Assembly: GCA_947472885.1 (NCBI GenBank)
Contig: CANJBX010000021.1
Location: 1 to 56,463, forward strand
Direction of reading: 5' to 3'
Source of the DNA: Hyphomicrobiaceae bacterium
GTDB lineage: Bacteria; Pseudomonadota; Alphaproteobacteria; Rhizobiales; Xanthobacteraceae
Length of the DNA: 56,463 nt
Below the pieces are notes generated by a model, which had not been told where the DNA came from, made no database searches, and was given only the letters and a program-made list of their open reading frames with translations. A program made the position numbers and the translations under genes. Below are positions 49,991 to 56,463 of the stretch, in pieces. Every line of letters begins with the position of its first letter. The stretch's first letter is position 1.

Positions 49991-50950
49991 ATGCTCAGGA
50001 AATTGGCAATCCTTGCCATGGCATACGCTGCGCTCGTAACGCAGGCTGCTGCGCAAGGTGGCGCGCCCTTCCGCATCCTCGTCGGCGTGCAGGCCGGCGC
50101 ATCGACCGACACGATTGCACGGCTCCTCGCCGATAAGTTGCGTGTTTCCCTGAACGAGACGGTCATCGTCGAGAACAAGACCGGCGCGGCGCAGCGGATC
50201 GCGATGGCCGAACTACTCAAGTCGCCGGCCGACGGCCGGACGATCTTCCTTGGCTCCAACTCCGTCTATTCGATCCTGCCCCACATCTATGGCGACCAGG
50301 TCGGCTACGACCCATTCAAGGACGCAACGCCGATCTCACGCGTCGTTGCGTTCCAGGTCGGCATCGGCGCCGGCAATCAACTCAACATCGGTAACATCAA
50401 GGAATTCACGGCCTGGGCGAAGGCCAATCCCGGCACCGTTTCTTTTGCCTCCCCCGGCGCGGGGACGAGTTCGCACTTTACGGGCGTGATGCTGTCCAAG
50501 GCGCTCGGCATTCCGATGACCCACGTACCCTATCGCGGGACCGCGCCGGCGATGGCCGATTTGATCGGCGGGCATATTCCGCTGCTGTTCACCGCCTACT
50601 CCGACCTGCCCGAACCCGCCCGCGCGGGAAAGCTGAAAATCCTCGCGACCGCGGGACCGAAGCGCTCACCCGCAACGCCGGATACGCCAACCCTCAAGGA
50701 GCAAGGCGTCGATATCGCCTTCGACAGCGCCTTCGACATGCACGCCAGGGCCGGCACGCCGCCGGAGGCGATCAAGCGGCTCAACGAAGCCATCGTCGCC
50801 GCAATCAACGACCCGGAAGTGAATGCCAAGCTCGTCACCCTCGGCGTCCAGCCGGTCGGCGGCACGCCAGAGGAACTGCTCAAGGCGCAGCAGGCGGAAT
50901 ACAAGCTCTGGGAAGGGCCGGTGAGGGACAGCGGCTATAAAGGCGATTGA
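49991..50950 (+). CDS. Tripartite tricarboxylate transporter substrate-binding protein (Bug/TctC family)
   Basis: Periplasmic receptor of 319 residues. MLRKLAILAMAYAALVTQAA is a signal peptide. FRILVGVQAGASTDTIARLL, FASPGAGTSSHFTGVML and PYRGTAPAMADLIGGHIPLL are typical of Bug proteins, which bind carboxylates or aromatic acids. The TctA and TctB membrane partners are not nearby, so it may be an orphan receptor. The ATG follows CGGAGGAACC; a GTG 20 codons earlier also has AGGAGG but would spoil the signal peptide. Confidence 0.9.
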   Translation: MLRKLAILAMAYAALVTQAAAQGGAPFRILVGVQAGASTDTIARLLADKLRVSLNETVIVENKTGAAQRIAMAELLKSPADGRTIFLGSNSVYSILPHIYGDQVGYDPFKDATPISRVVAFQVGIGAGNQLNIGNIKEFTAWAKANPGTVSFASPGAGTSSHFTGVMLSKALGIPMTHVPYRGTAPAMADLIGGHIPLLFTAYSDLPEPARAGKLKILATAGPKRSPATPDTPTLKEQGVDIAFDSAFDMHARAGTPPEAIKRLNEAIVAAINDPEVNAKLVTLGVQPVGGTPEELLKAQQAEYKLWEGPVRDSGYKGD

Positions 50951-50971
50951 GCCAGCAGCGGCGCACAAAAG

Positions 50972-50998
50972 AAAAGCCCGGCTTCCGCCGGGCTTTTT
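50972..50998. terminator. Bidirectional rho-independent terminator
   Basis: AAAAGCCCGGC, loop TTCC, GCCGGGCTTTTT. T-runs on both strands serve the convergent Bug-protein gene and ligC. Confidence 0.9.
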
Positions 50999-51019
50999 AT
51001 TTCCTGAGCGCAGGTCAAC

Positions 51020-51976
51020 CTACGCGTGCGCCTTGCGCTGCGGATCGATGATCTTCTCGAGCTTGTCCAGGACGCGCATGCACGGCAGCAGCTGTTGCAG
51101 GCTGGCGTTCGGCTCGCGCTTTTCCCTGATCGCAGCAATGAACTCGCGGTCCTCAAGCTCGATACCGTCCATGGAGACATCGACCTTGGAAACGTCGATC
51201 TTGTTGTCCTTGCCGTCGGAAAGATCGTCGTAATAGGCCTTGAACGTGCCGTTGTCGCAGATGTAGCGGAAGAACGAGCCCTGCGGCGTATCGTTGTTGA
51301 ACGACAGCGACAGTGTCAGCATGGAGCCCGACGGGGTCCGCGCGACGATGCCCATGTCCATCGCGATGCCGAGTTGCGGGTGGATCGGCCCCTGCACGGC
51401 GTAGCAGTCCGAGATGGTCTCGCCGGCCTGATACTGGAACAGGTCGACCGTATGCGCGGCGTGGTGCCAGAGGAGATGATCGGTCCAGCTCCGCGCATTG
51501 CCGGCGGCATTCATGTTCTTCCTTCGGAAGAAATAGGTCTGAACATCCATCTGCTGGATCTTCAGCTCGCCCTTCACGATCTTCTTGTGAACGTACTGGT
51601 GGCTCGGGTTGAAGCGGCGGACGTGGCCGCCCATCGCCGTGACGCCAGTCTCCTTGGCGATCTTCACCAGGTTCTCGGCGTCCTCGATGCTGTCGGTAAC
51701 GGGGATTTCGACCAGCACATGCTTGCCGGCCCGCATCACTTGTTCGCCCTGCGAGAAGTGCATCTTGGTCGGCGTGGTGAGGATCACCGCGTCGGCGCGC
51801 TTGATGCCTTCGGAGAGATCGCCCGAGTAGTGCGGGATGCCGTACTTCCTGGCGACTTCGGCGGTGGAGTCCTGGTTGCCGCCGATCAGCGACGTGACTT
51901 CAACGCCATCGATACGCTTGAGCGCATCGAGGTGCTTCTGGCCGAAGGCACCTTGCCCAGCTACGCAAATCTTCAT
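51020..51976 (-). CDS. ligC: 4-carboxy-2-hydroxymuconate-6-semialdehyde dehydrogenase (LigC)
   Basis: Gfo/Idh/MocA-family NADP enzyme of 318 residues that oxidises the ring-opened product of protocatechuate 4,5-cleavage to 2-pyrone-4,6-dicarboxylate. GQGAFGQKHLDALKRIDGVE is the Rossmann start. MDVQTYFFRRKNMNAAGN, SWTDHLLWHHAAHTVDLF and GPIHPQLGIAMDMG closely match the Sphingobium LigC sequence as I know it. The gene is 22 bases after ligB on the same strand and shares its operon. Confidence 0.95.
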   Translation of the reverse strand: MKICVAGQGAFGQKHLDALKRIDGVEVTSLIGGNQDSTAEVARKYGIPHYSGDLSEGIKRADAVILTTPTKMHFSQGEQVMRAGKHVLVEIPVTDSIEDAENLVKIAKETGVTAMGGHVRRFNPSHQYVHKKIVKGELKIQQMDVQTYFFRRKNMNAAGNARSWTDHLLWHHAAHTVDLFQYQAGETISDCYAVQGPIHPQLGIAMDMGIVARTPSGSMLTLSLSFNNDTPQGSFFRYICDNGTFKAYYDDLSDGKDNKIDVSKVDVSMDGIELEDREFIAAIREKREPNASLQQLLPCMRVLDKLEKIIDPQRKAHA

Positions 51977-51998
51977 TACCTGCTCCCGAAAAACGTTC

Positions 51999-52961
51999 TT
52001 ACTTGCGAACCTTGGATTTCTTCACGTCCGCTTTCGTAGCTGCCGCAGCGCGCTTGGCTGCCGGCTTGGCGGACTTGGCCGAGATTTTCTTGGCCGAAGT
52101 TTTCTTGGCCTTCTTCTGGTTCTCAAGAATGATATGTCCGACGGCGGTGTTGGACGCCGGCACGGTGTAGAAGCGATAGACCTCATCGACCTTCTCATCG
52201 AGCGCGCCGCGCATGATGAGCCACATCACCATCTCGATACCCTCAGCGCCTGCTTCGCGCATGTAGTCGAGGTGCTTGATGGCGGTGAGCTTCTTGGGAT
52301 TCTTCGACAGGTTATCGAGGAAGGCCTTGTCCCACTTGCTGTTGATCAGGCCCGCGCGCGGGCCGGAGATCTGGTGCGACAGGCCGCCGGTGCCGAAGAT
52401 CACGACATTGAGGTCTTCCGGATAGGACTCGACTGCCTTGCGGATCGCCTTGCCGAGATTGTAGCAGCGGTTGCCGGTCGGCGGCGGGAACATCACAACA
52501 TTGACCGCGAGCGGGATCACCGGGCACGGCCATTCTTCGGTCGGCTTCTTCTCGCCGAACATCAGGCTCATCGGAACGGTGAGGCCGTGGTCGACTTCCA
52601 TCTTGTTGACGATGGTGAGGTCGAACTCGTCCTCGATGACCGACTGCGCGATGTGGGCGGCGAGCTTGGCGTGGCCCTTCACGACGGGCACGGGGCGCGC
52701 ACCCCAGCCTTCATCGGCGATCGGGTATTCGGCGGCGCAGCCGAGCGCGAAGGTCGGGATCATATCGACCGAGAACGACGTGGCGTGATCGTTGAACACG
52801 ATGATGGCGACGTCGGGCTTGAACTCCTTCATCCACTCCTTCGACTTCTCAAAGCCGGAGAACACGCGCTGCCAGTACGGCTCCTGCGTCTTGCCGTTGT
52901 CGAGCGCCGCGCCAATGGCGGGGACGTGCGAGGAACCTACGCCTGCGGTGATTTTTGCCAC
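51999..52961 (-). CDS. ligB: Protocatechuate 4,5-dioxygenase beta subunit (LigB) with lysine-rich tail
   Basis: Catalytic subunit of a type II extradiol dioxygenase, 320 residues. Iron ligands and base are visible: His12 in SSHVPAIGA, His59 in FNDHATSF, the Glu in AEGIEMVMWL (240/243), and the catalytic His near 196 in GTGGLSHQ. Reaction: ring opening of protocatechuate between C4 and C5. Residues 283-320 form an added tail with 14 Lys in 38 (KKAKKTSAKKISAKSAK), not present in Sphingobium LigB. The gene lies 3 bases after ligA. Confidence 0.96.
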   Translation of the reverse strand: MAKITAGVGSSHVPAIGAALDNGKTQEPYWQRVFSGFEKSKEWMKEFKPDVAIIVFNDHATSFSVDMIPTFALGCAAEYPIADEGWGARPVPVVKGHAKLAAHIAQSVIEDEFDLTIVNKMEVDHGLTVPMSLMFGEKKPTEEWPCPVIPLAVNVVMFPPPTGNRCYNLGKAIRKAVESYPEDLNVVIFGTGGLSHQISGPRAGLINSKWDKAFLDNLSKNPKKLTAIKHLDYMREAGAEGIEMVMWLIMRGALDEKVDEVYRFYTVPASNTAVGHIILENQKKAKKTSAKKISAKSAKPAAKRAAAATKADVKKSKVRK

Positions 52962-52964
52962 GAC

Positions 52965-53561
52965 TTACTTCCTCTTCTTTGCAGATTTGGATTTTGCTGC
53001 TGATTTCTTGACTGACTTCTTGGCGGCCTTCTTGGGCGCCTTCTTTGAAACTTTCTTGGCGGCTTTTTTGGCAGCCCTCTTCGCTGCTTTCTTGGCAACG
53101 GGCTTCGCCTTTTTGGCAGCCGGCCTGGCTTTCTTCGGCTTGTCGTCGATGAACATGGCGGCGACGGGTGTCTTCCTGCCGGTGCGGCTGCGGTTGCCTT
53201 CGACGTTGCGGCCACCGCCGAGCATCATCGAGGCGTATTCCTGCTGGGTCGAGCCGGTCATCACCGCGGCGAGATGCTGGAACGAATGGCCGTCGGTCGC
53301 GCCGAGCTTGGCGGTGAAATAGATGTTGCCGCCGAGTTCGAGCATGCGGTTGTAGTCGCGCTTGAGGACGGCGTCCTCCTGCTCAGGCGTCATGTGGAAC
53401 TTCTTGAGATACTCGGCTTCGTTTGCCTTGAAGGCCTCGCGGTTTTCCTTCTTCAGCAGCGACATACAGAACATGTTGATGCCGTAGCCTTTGCGCGAAC
53501 GCTCGGCGTCGAACACGAATGTCCCCGGGATGTCGTCGTATTCCTGCTGTTCGCGTGCCAT
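52965..53561 (-). CDS. ligA: Protocatechuate 4,5-dioxygenase alpha subunit (LigA) with lysine-rich tail
   Basis: Small subunit that closes over the LigB active site. The 198-residue product has a LigA core (residues 1-140) with YDDIPGTFVFDAERSRKGYG, AVLKRDYNRMLELGGNIYF and MTGSTQQEYASMMLGGGR. Sphingobium LigA is about 139 residues. The remaining residues 141-198 contain 26 Lys and no acidic residue in repeats such as AKKAAKRAAKKAAKK. The start at MAREQQEYDD has GGGAGAG upstream; a longer frame adds 20 residues. A palindrome lies about 90 bases upstream. Confidence 0.95.
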   Translation of the reverse strand: MAREQQEYDDIPGTFVFDAERSRKGYGINMFCMSLLKKENREAFKANEAEYLKKFHMTPEQEDAVLKRDYNRMLELGGNIYFTAKLGATDGHSFQHLAAVMTGSTQQEYASMMLGGGRNVEGNRSRTGRKTPVAAMFIDDKPKKARPAAKKAKPVAKKAAKRAAKKAAKKVSKKAPKKAAKKSVKKSAAKSKSAKKRK

Positions 53562-53650
53562 CGGTACTCTCCCGTGCGGTATCTTGTGCGGCTGCGCTTC
53601 CCAGCCGGTGACTGACGCCATCCGGCCGCGGAGCCAAAGCTCAATGACCC

Positions 53651-53671
53651 CGATATATCAGGGATATATCG
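53651..53671. promoter_or_regulatory. 21-bp perfect palindrome upstream of ligA
   Basis: CGATATATC and GATATATCG flank AGG. The arms are perfect and AT-rich in a high-GC context. It lies about 90 bases upstream of ligA on the minus strand, between ligA and ligI, where a regulator of ligABC would bind. A further 10-bp palindrome GCAACGTTGC is at 53688-53697. Confidence 0.6.
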
Positions 53672-53758
53672 AGCGGGTACAGGCTTTGCAACGTTGCGTT
53701 CCAGCTATTCCGGTCTGGACCGCATTCTAGTTCGGAATTGGGGCAATAGGCCGCGCGG

Positions 53759-54634
53759 CTATGCCCAATAAAGCCGCATGGGATTGTCGATCAGCAGCTT
53801 CTTCTGCAGTTCCGCGGTCGGTGCGAGCAGCGGGATGCGGTCAACCAGCACACCGTCGTCGGGCGCAATCTTCTTCATGTTGGGGTGCGGCCAGTCGGTG
53901 CCCCAGATCACGCGGTCCGAGAACTTCTCGACCAGCGATTTCTGGAACGGCAGCACGTCGTCATAGGGCGGGCCGGCGATGGTCATGCGCTCGGGGCACG
54001 TCACCTTCACATAGAAGTTTTCATGCTTCGCCATCAGGTTATGGAAACGCTGGTTTTCAGGATGATCGACACCCTTCTTCACGTCCGGCGTACCCATGTG
54101 ATCGACGACGACCGTGGTCGGCAGCGAGGCGAAGAAGTCCTCGTTTTCCGGCAAGTCCTGCATCTCGAAGTAGATCACGATATGCCAGCCGAGTTTGGCG
54201 ACGCGCCTGGAGATGCGTTCCAGCGCATCGCGCGGGGTCGAATCGACGAGGCGCTTGACGAAGTTGAAGCGCACGCCGCGCACACCCGCCTTGTGCATCC
54301 ACTGGAGTTCGTCGTCGGTGACTTCCTCGCCGACGAAGGCGACGCCCTTAGCCCTGCCATTCGAAGCGTCCAGCGCATCGACCATGGCGCGGTTGTCCTT
54401 GGAGTGGCAGGACGCCTGCACGATCACGTTCTTGTCGAAGCCCAGAAAATCGCGGCGCGCGAACAGCATTTCCTTCGGCGCATCGCAGGGGGTGTATTTG
54501 CGCTCGGGCGCATAGGGGAACCTGTCTTCCGGGCCGAACACATGGCAGTGCGCATCGACTGCGCCGGCCGGCGGCTTGTATTTCGGCTTCGACGGATTCG
54601 GGTGAAACGGAATATAACCTGCACTCATTGCCAC
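53759..54634 (-). CDS. ligI: 2-pyrone-4,6-dicarboxylate hydrolase (LigI)
   Basis: Amidohydrolase-superfamily lactonase of 291 residues that opens the lactone ring of 2-pyrone-4,6-dicarboxylate to give oxalomesaconate. GAVDAHCHVFGPEDRFPY, NVIVQASCHSKDN, VRFNFVKRLVD, VVVDHMGTPDV and IWGTDWPHPNMK match LigI throughout and keep the active-site His and Asp residues. The GTG at 54634 lies 8 bases after AGGAG; an ATG two codons later is equally good. It lies upstream of ligABC, 197 bases before ligA. Confidence 0.95.
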   Translation of the reverse strand: MAMSAGYIPFHPNPSKPKYKPPAGAVDAHCHVFGPEDRFPYAPERKYTPCDAPKEMLFARRDFLGFDKNVIVQASCHSKDNRAMVDALDASNGRAKGVAFVGEEVTDDELQWMHKAGVRGVRFNFVKRLVDSTPRDALERISRRVAKLGWHIVIYFEMQDLPENEDFFASLPTTVVVDHMGTPDVKKGVDHPENQRFHNLMAKHENFYVKVTCPERMTIAGPPYDDVLPFQKSLVEKFSDRVIWGTDWPHPNMKKIAPDDGVLVDRIPLLAPTAELQKKLLIDNPMRLYWA

Positions 54635-54756
54635 TCTAGCGTCTCCTGCTTTTTCCGTCGTTAACCCGCGAAGTGCGCTTAGCCTGAAGGCGTGGCAACT
54701 TGGTGATGTGAGCCAGAGTTCTGGTGTTGGTTCTGGTGTTGCGTTCCGCCCCTGTG

Positions 54757-54775
54757 GGCCGTCCTCCGGACGGCC
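54757..54775 (-). terminator. Hairpin downstream of the thiolase gene
   Basis: GGCCGTCC, loop TCC, GGACGGCC lies 14 bases after the thiolase stop codon. No T-run follows, so termination may be weak. A tandem TTCTGGTGTTG duplication lies next to it. Confidence 0.45.
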
Positions 54776-54788
54776 TGGGCGTATCTAT

Positions 54789-55994
54789 CTAGACCCGCTC
54801 AATCGCCAGCGAAACCCCCTGCCCAACGCCGACACACATGGTCGCAAGGGCGCGCTTGCCACCCATGTGTTCCAGTTGGTGCAGTGCGGTAAGTATCAGC
54901 CGCGCCCCGGACATTCCGAGCGGATGGCCCAGCGCGATAGCGCCGCCATTGGGGTTCACATGGTCGGCATCGTCCGGCAGGCCCAATTGCCGCAGCACCG
55001 CCAGCGCCTGCGAGGCGAAAGCCTCGTTGAGCTCGATGGTATCGAAATCACCGATCTGGAGGCCGAGCCGTTCCATCAGCTTGCGGGTCGAGGGTACGGG
55101 GCCGATGCCCATCACACGCGGCGGCACGCCGGCCGCAGCCATGCCCAGCACACGCGCGCGGGGCTTGAGGCCATGGGCCTTCACCGCCGCCTCGGACGCC
55201 ACGATCATCGCCGCCGCACCGTCGTTGACGCCGGACGCATTGCCCGCCGTCACGCTGCCGGGGTTGCGGAACGGCGCGCGCAGCTTGGCGAGCTGTTCCA
55301 TCGTTGTTTCGGGGCGCGGATGTTCGTCGGTATCCACTGCAACAGGACCGGCCTTGCCGCCGGGTGCCGCGACCGGGACGATCTCCTCGGTGAAGAAGCC
55401 CGATGCCATCGCCTTGCCGGCGCGCTGCTGCGAGCGGAAGGCGAACGCATCCTGATCGGCGCGCTCAATCTGGAAATCCTGCGCGACGTTTTCCGCCGTG
55501 TCCGGCATCTGATCGACGCCATACTGCGCCTTCATCAATGGATTGACGAAACGCCAGCCGATGGTCGTGTCATAGGTTTCATTGATGCGCGAGAATGCTT
55601 CCTGCGCCTTGCCCATGACGAAGGGCGCGCGCGTCATCGACTCGACGCCGCCGGCAATCGCGAAATCCATTTCACCGGCCCGGATCGCCTGCGCCGCAGC
55701 ACCGACCGCATTGAGGCCGGACGCGCAAAGCCTGTTCACGGTGATGCCCGGCACATTGTCGGGAATGCCCGCCAACAGCAGCGCCATGCGCGCCACGTTG
55801 CGGTTGTCCTCGCCGGCCTGATTGGCGCAGCCGTAGAATACTTCATCGAGCTTCGACCAGTCGGCCTTGGCGTTGCGCGCCATCAGCGCCTTGATCGGCG
55901 TTGCGCCGAGATCGTCGGTCCGCACCTTCGCGAGCCCGCCGCCGTAGCGGCCGATGGGTGTACGGATCGCGTCGCAAATGAAGGCTTCGGCCAT
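54789..55994 (-). CDS. pcaF: Thiolase, 3-oxoadipyl-CoA thiolase-like (PcaF)
   Basis: Acetyl-CoA acyltransferase of 401 residues. The active-site Cys is in VNRLCASGLNAVG, the base His in GHPLGMSGARL and the second Cys in CVGVGQG. GCANQAGEDNRNVARMALLL and the C-terminal segment favour the PcaF branch, which splits 3-oxoadipyl-CoA to succinyl-CoA and acetyl-CoA. LigI-type meta cleavage does not need a thiolase, so it probably serves another aromatic or acyl-CoA path. It is on the same strand as the lig genes. Confidence 0.88.
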   Translation of the reverse strand: MAEAFICDAIRTPIGRYGGGLAKVRTDDLGATPIKALMARNAKADWSKLDEVFYGCANQAGEDNRNVARMALLLAGIPDNVPGITVNRLCASGLNAVGAAAQAIRAGEMDFAIAGGVESMTRAPFVMGKAQEAFSRINETYDTTIGWRFVNPLMKAQYGVDQMPDTAENVAQDFQIERADQDAFAFRSQQRAGKAMASGFFTEEIVPVAAPGGKAGPVAVDTDEHPRPETTMEQLAKLRAPFRNPGSVTAGNASGVNDGAAAMIVASEAAVKAHGLKPRARVLGMAAAGVPPRVMGIGPVPSTRKLMERLGLQIGDFDTIELNEAFASQALAVLRQLGLPDDADHVNPNGGAIALGHPLGMSGARLILTALHQLEHMGGKRALATMCVGVGQGVSLAIERV

Positions 55995-56003
55995 TTTATT
56001 CTC

Positions 56004-56279
56004 CTAACCGCATGGAACCTTGGAAAATGCCTGCTCAGCACCAGAGGTATCAAATTCAATAACGCGCTCGCGGGTCCAAGGAAGGTCTAACTGGATTCGA
56101 AAACTTGAAGCCTTCCGAAACGGCGGAATGAAATCGTCATACTTGGAAATTGTTGACAAGAAAATCGCACGACCGCGACCTTCAAGCGAAAAAGTCCTGC
56201 CTACTGGCGCGCCACCATCGAACAAATACCTAACCAGAACGTCACCAATTCCCACTTGTTCAGAAAAAAGCAAAAACAC
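56004..56279 (-). CDS. Hypothetical protein, probably truncated by an insertion sequence
   Basis: I do not recognise the family. The visible frame gives about 91 residues with a GTG at 56279, but it stays open upstream (encoding VNDRAKFKSDDYYAV) to the insertion-sequence boundary near 56321, so the natural N-terminus may lie beyond the element. The sequence is AT-richer than its neighbours, suggesting transferred DNA. It starts 10 bases from the thiolase gene. Confidence 0.4.
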   Translation of the reverse strand: MFLLFSEQVGIGDVLVRYLFDGGAPVGRTFSLEGRGRAIFLSTISKYDDFIPPFRKASSFRIQLDLPWTRERVIEFDTSGAEQAFSKVPCG

Positions 56280-56320
56280 TGCGTAATAATCATCCGATTT
56301 AAATTTTGCGCGATCATTAA

Positions 56321-56463
56321 CAGGATGTTGAAAAAGGGTCTTCCCTTGGGCCCGCTAGCGTGATTCCGTCTTGTTAACGCAGGACGGAGGTGAGCGATGC
56401 GCGGGATGGATGAGAGATCGGGGTCGCTGTTTTCATACGTCGATCTTGAAGGGCGGATTCCGC
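56321..56463 (+). mobile_element. Left end of an IS5/IS1182-type insertion sequence
   Basis: The change from AT-rich sequence to GGATGTTGAAAAAGGGTC marks a terminal inverted repeat of the kind found in these elements. A transposase gene begins 75 bases inside. The right end is outside the window, so the boundary and target duplication cannot be checked here. Confidence 0.75.
56397..56463 (+). CDS. Transposase, N-terminal fragment (runs off the window)
   Basis: The first codons give MRGMDERSGSLFSYVDLEGR, the N-terminus shared by many IS5/IS1182-group DDE transposases. CGGAGG lies 7 bases upstream of the start. The rest of the gene is beyond the right edge, so integrity is unknown. Confidence 0.8.
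   Translation, partial: MRGMDERSGSLFSYVDLEGRIP

Overview
The window looks like a chromosomal segment of an alphaproteobacterium of the Hyphomicrobiales, near Bradyrhizobiaceae/Xanthobacteraceae. The basis is the 5' end of a 16S rRNA gene with alphaproteobacterial character, high-GC coding sequence, gene content typical of that group (DUF2865 protein, bdhA with a patatin, several LivGFKHM-type genes) and a palindromic repeat of a rhizobial type near 47.3 kb. The genus cannot be fixed by reading alone.

Layout. 0-1.1 kb: 5' end of an rrn operon (minus strand) with a clear -35/-10 promoter and a boxA. 1.1-16.8 kb: mainly housekeeping genes: M23 peptidase, clpB, MOSC protein, FAD oxidoreductase, DUF2865 protein, Na+/H+ antiporter, a RidA-family protein with a lysine-rich tail, a glycosyltransferase, pyrE, polA and a membrane acyltransferase. 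17-27 kb: an ACMSD-type amidohydrolase, a class A penicillin-binding protein with an unusual N-terminus, then a TauD/TfdA dioxygenase followed by a complete branched-chain-amino-acid-type ABC transporter. 27-34 kb: GT2 glycosyltransferase, DsrE-like and secreted proteins, ispG, an EamA exporter, a Zur-like regulator, bdhA and a translationally coupled patatin. 34-45 kb: a GGDEF-EAL protein, a macrodomain protein, a beta-hydroxyacid dehydrogenase, a carboxymuconolactone decarboxylase family protein, a marR-emrA-emrB-type efflux operon and a chemotaxis receptor broken by an in-frame amber codon. 44.8-50.9 kb: an acyl-CoA dehydrogenase, three tandem MetE-C-like methyltransferase paralogues and a solitary Bug/TctC binding protein. 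51-56 kb: a protocatechuate 4,5-cleavage cluster (ligC, ligB, ligA, ligI) with a PcaF-like thiolase. The last 140 bases are the left end of an IS5/IS1182-type insertion sequence.

How the genes fit together. LigAB opens protocatechuate between C4 and C5, LigC oxidises the product to 2-pyrone-4,6-dicarboxylate, and LigI hydrolyses that lactone. The later enzymes LigJ, LigK and LigU are not in the window. Both dioxygenase subunits carry long C-terminal Lys/Ala tails resembling histone H1 or AlgP. The same kind of tail occurs on a RidA-family protein 42 kb away that also lacks the usual catalytic arginine. A 21-bp perfect palindrome lies upstream of ligA. These tails, the triple MetE-like array, the operator candidates and the amber-interrupted receptor are the most interesting points. 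I found no CRISPR array, tRNA gene, prophage or recognisable defence system.
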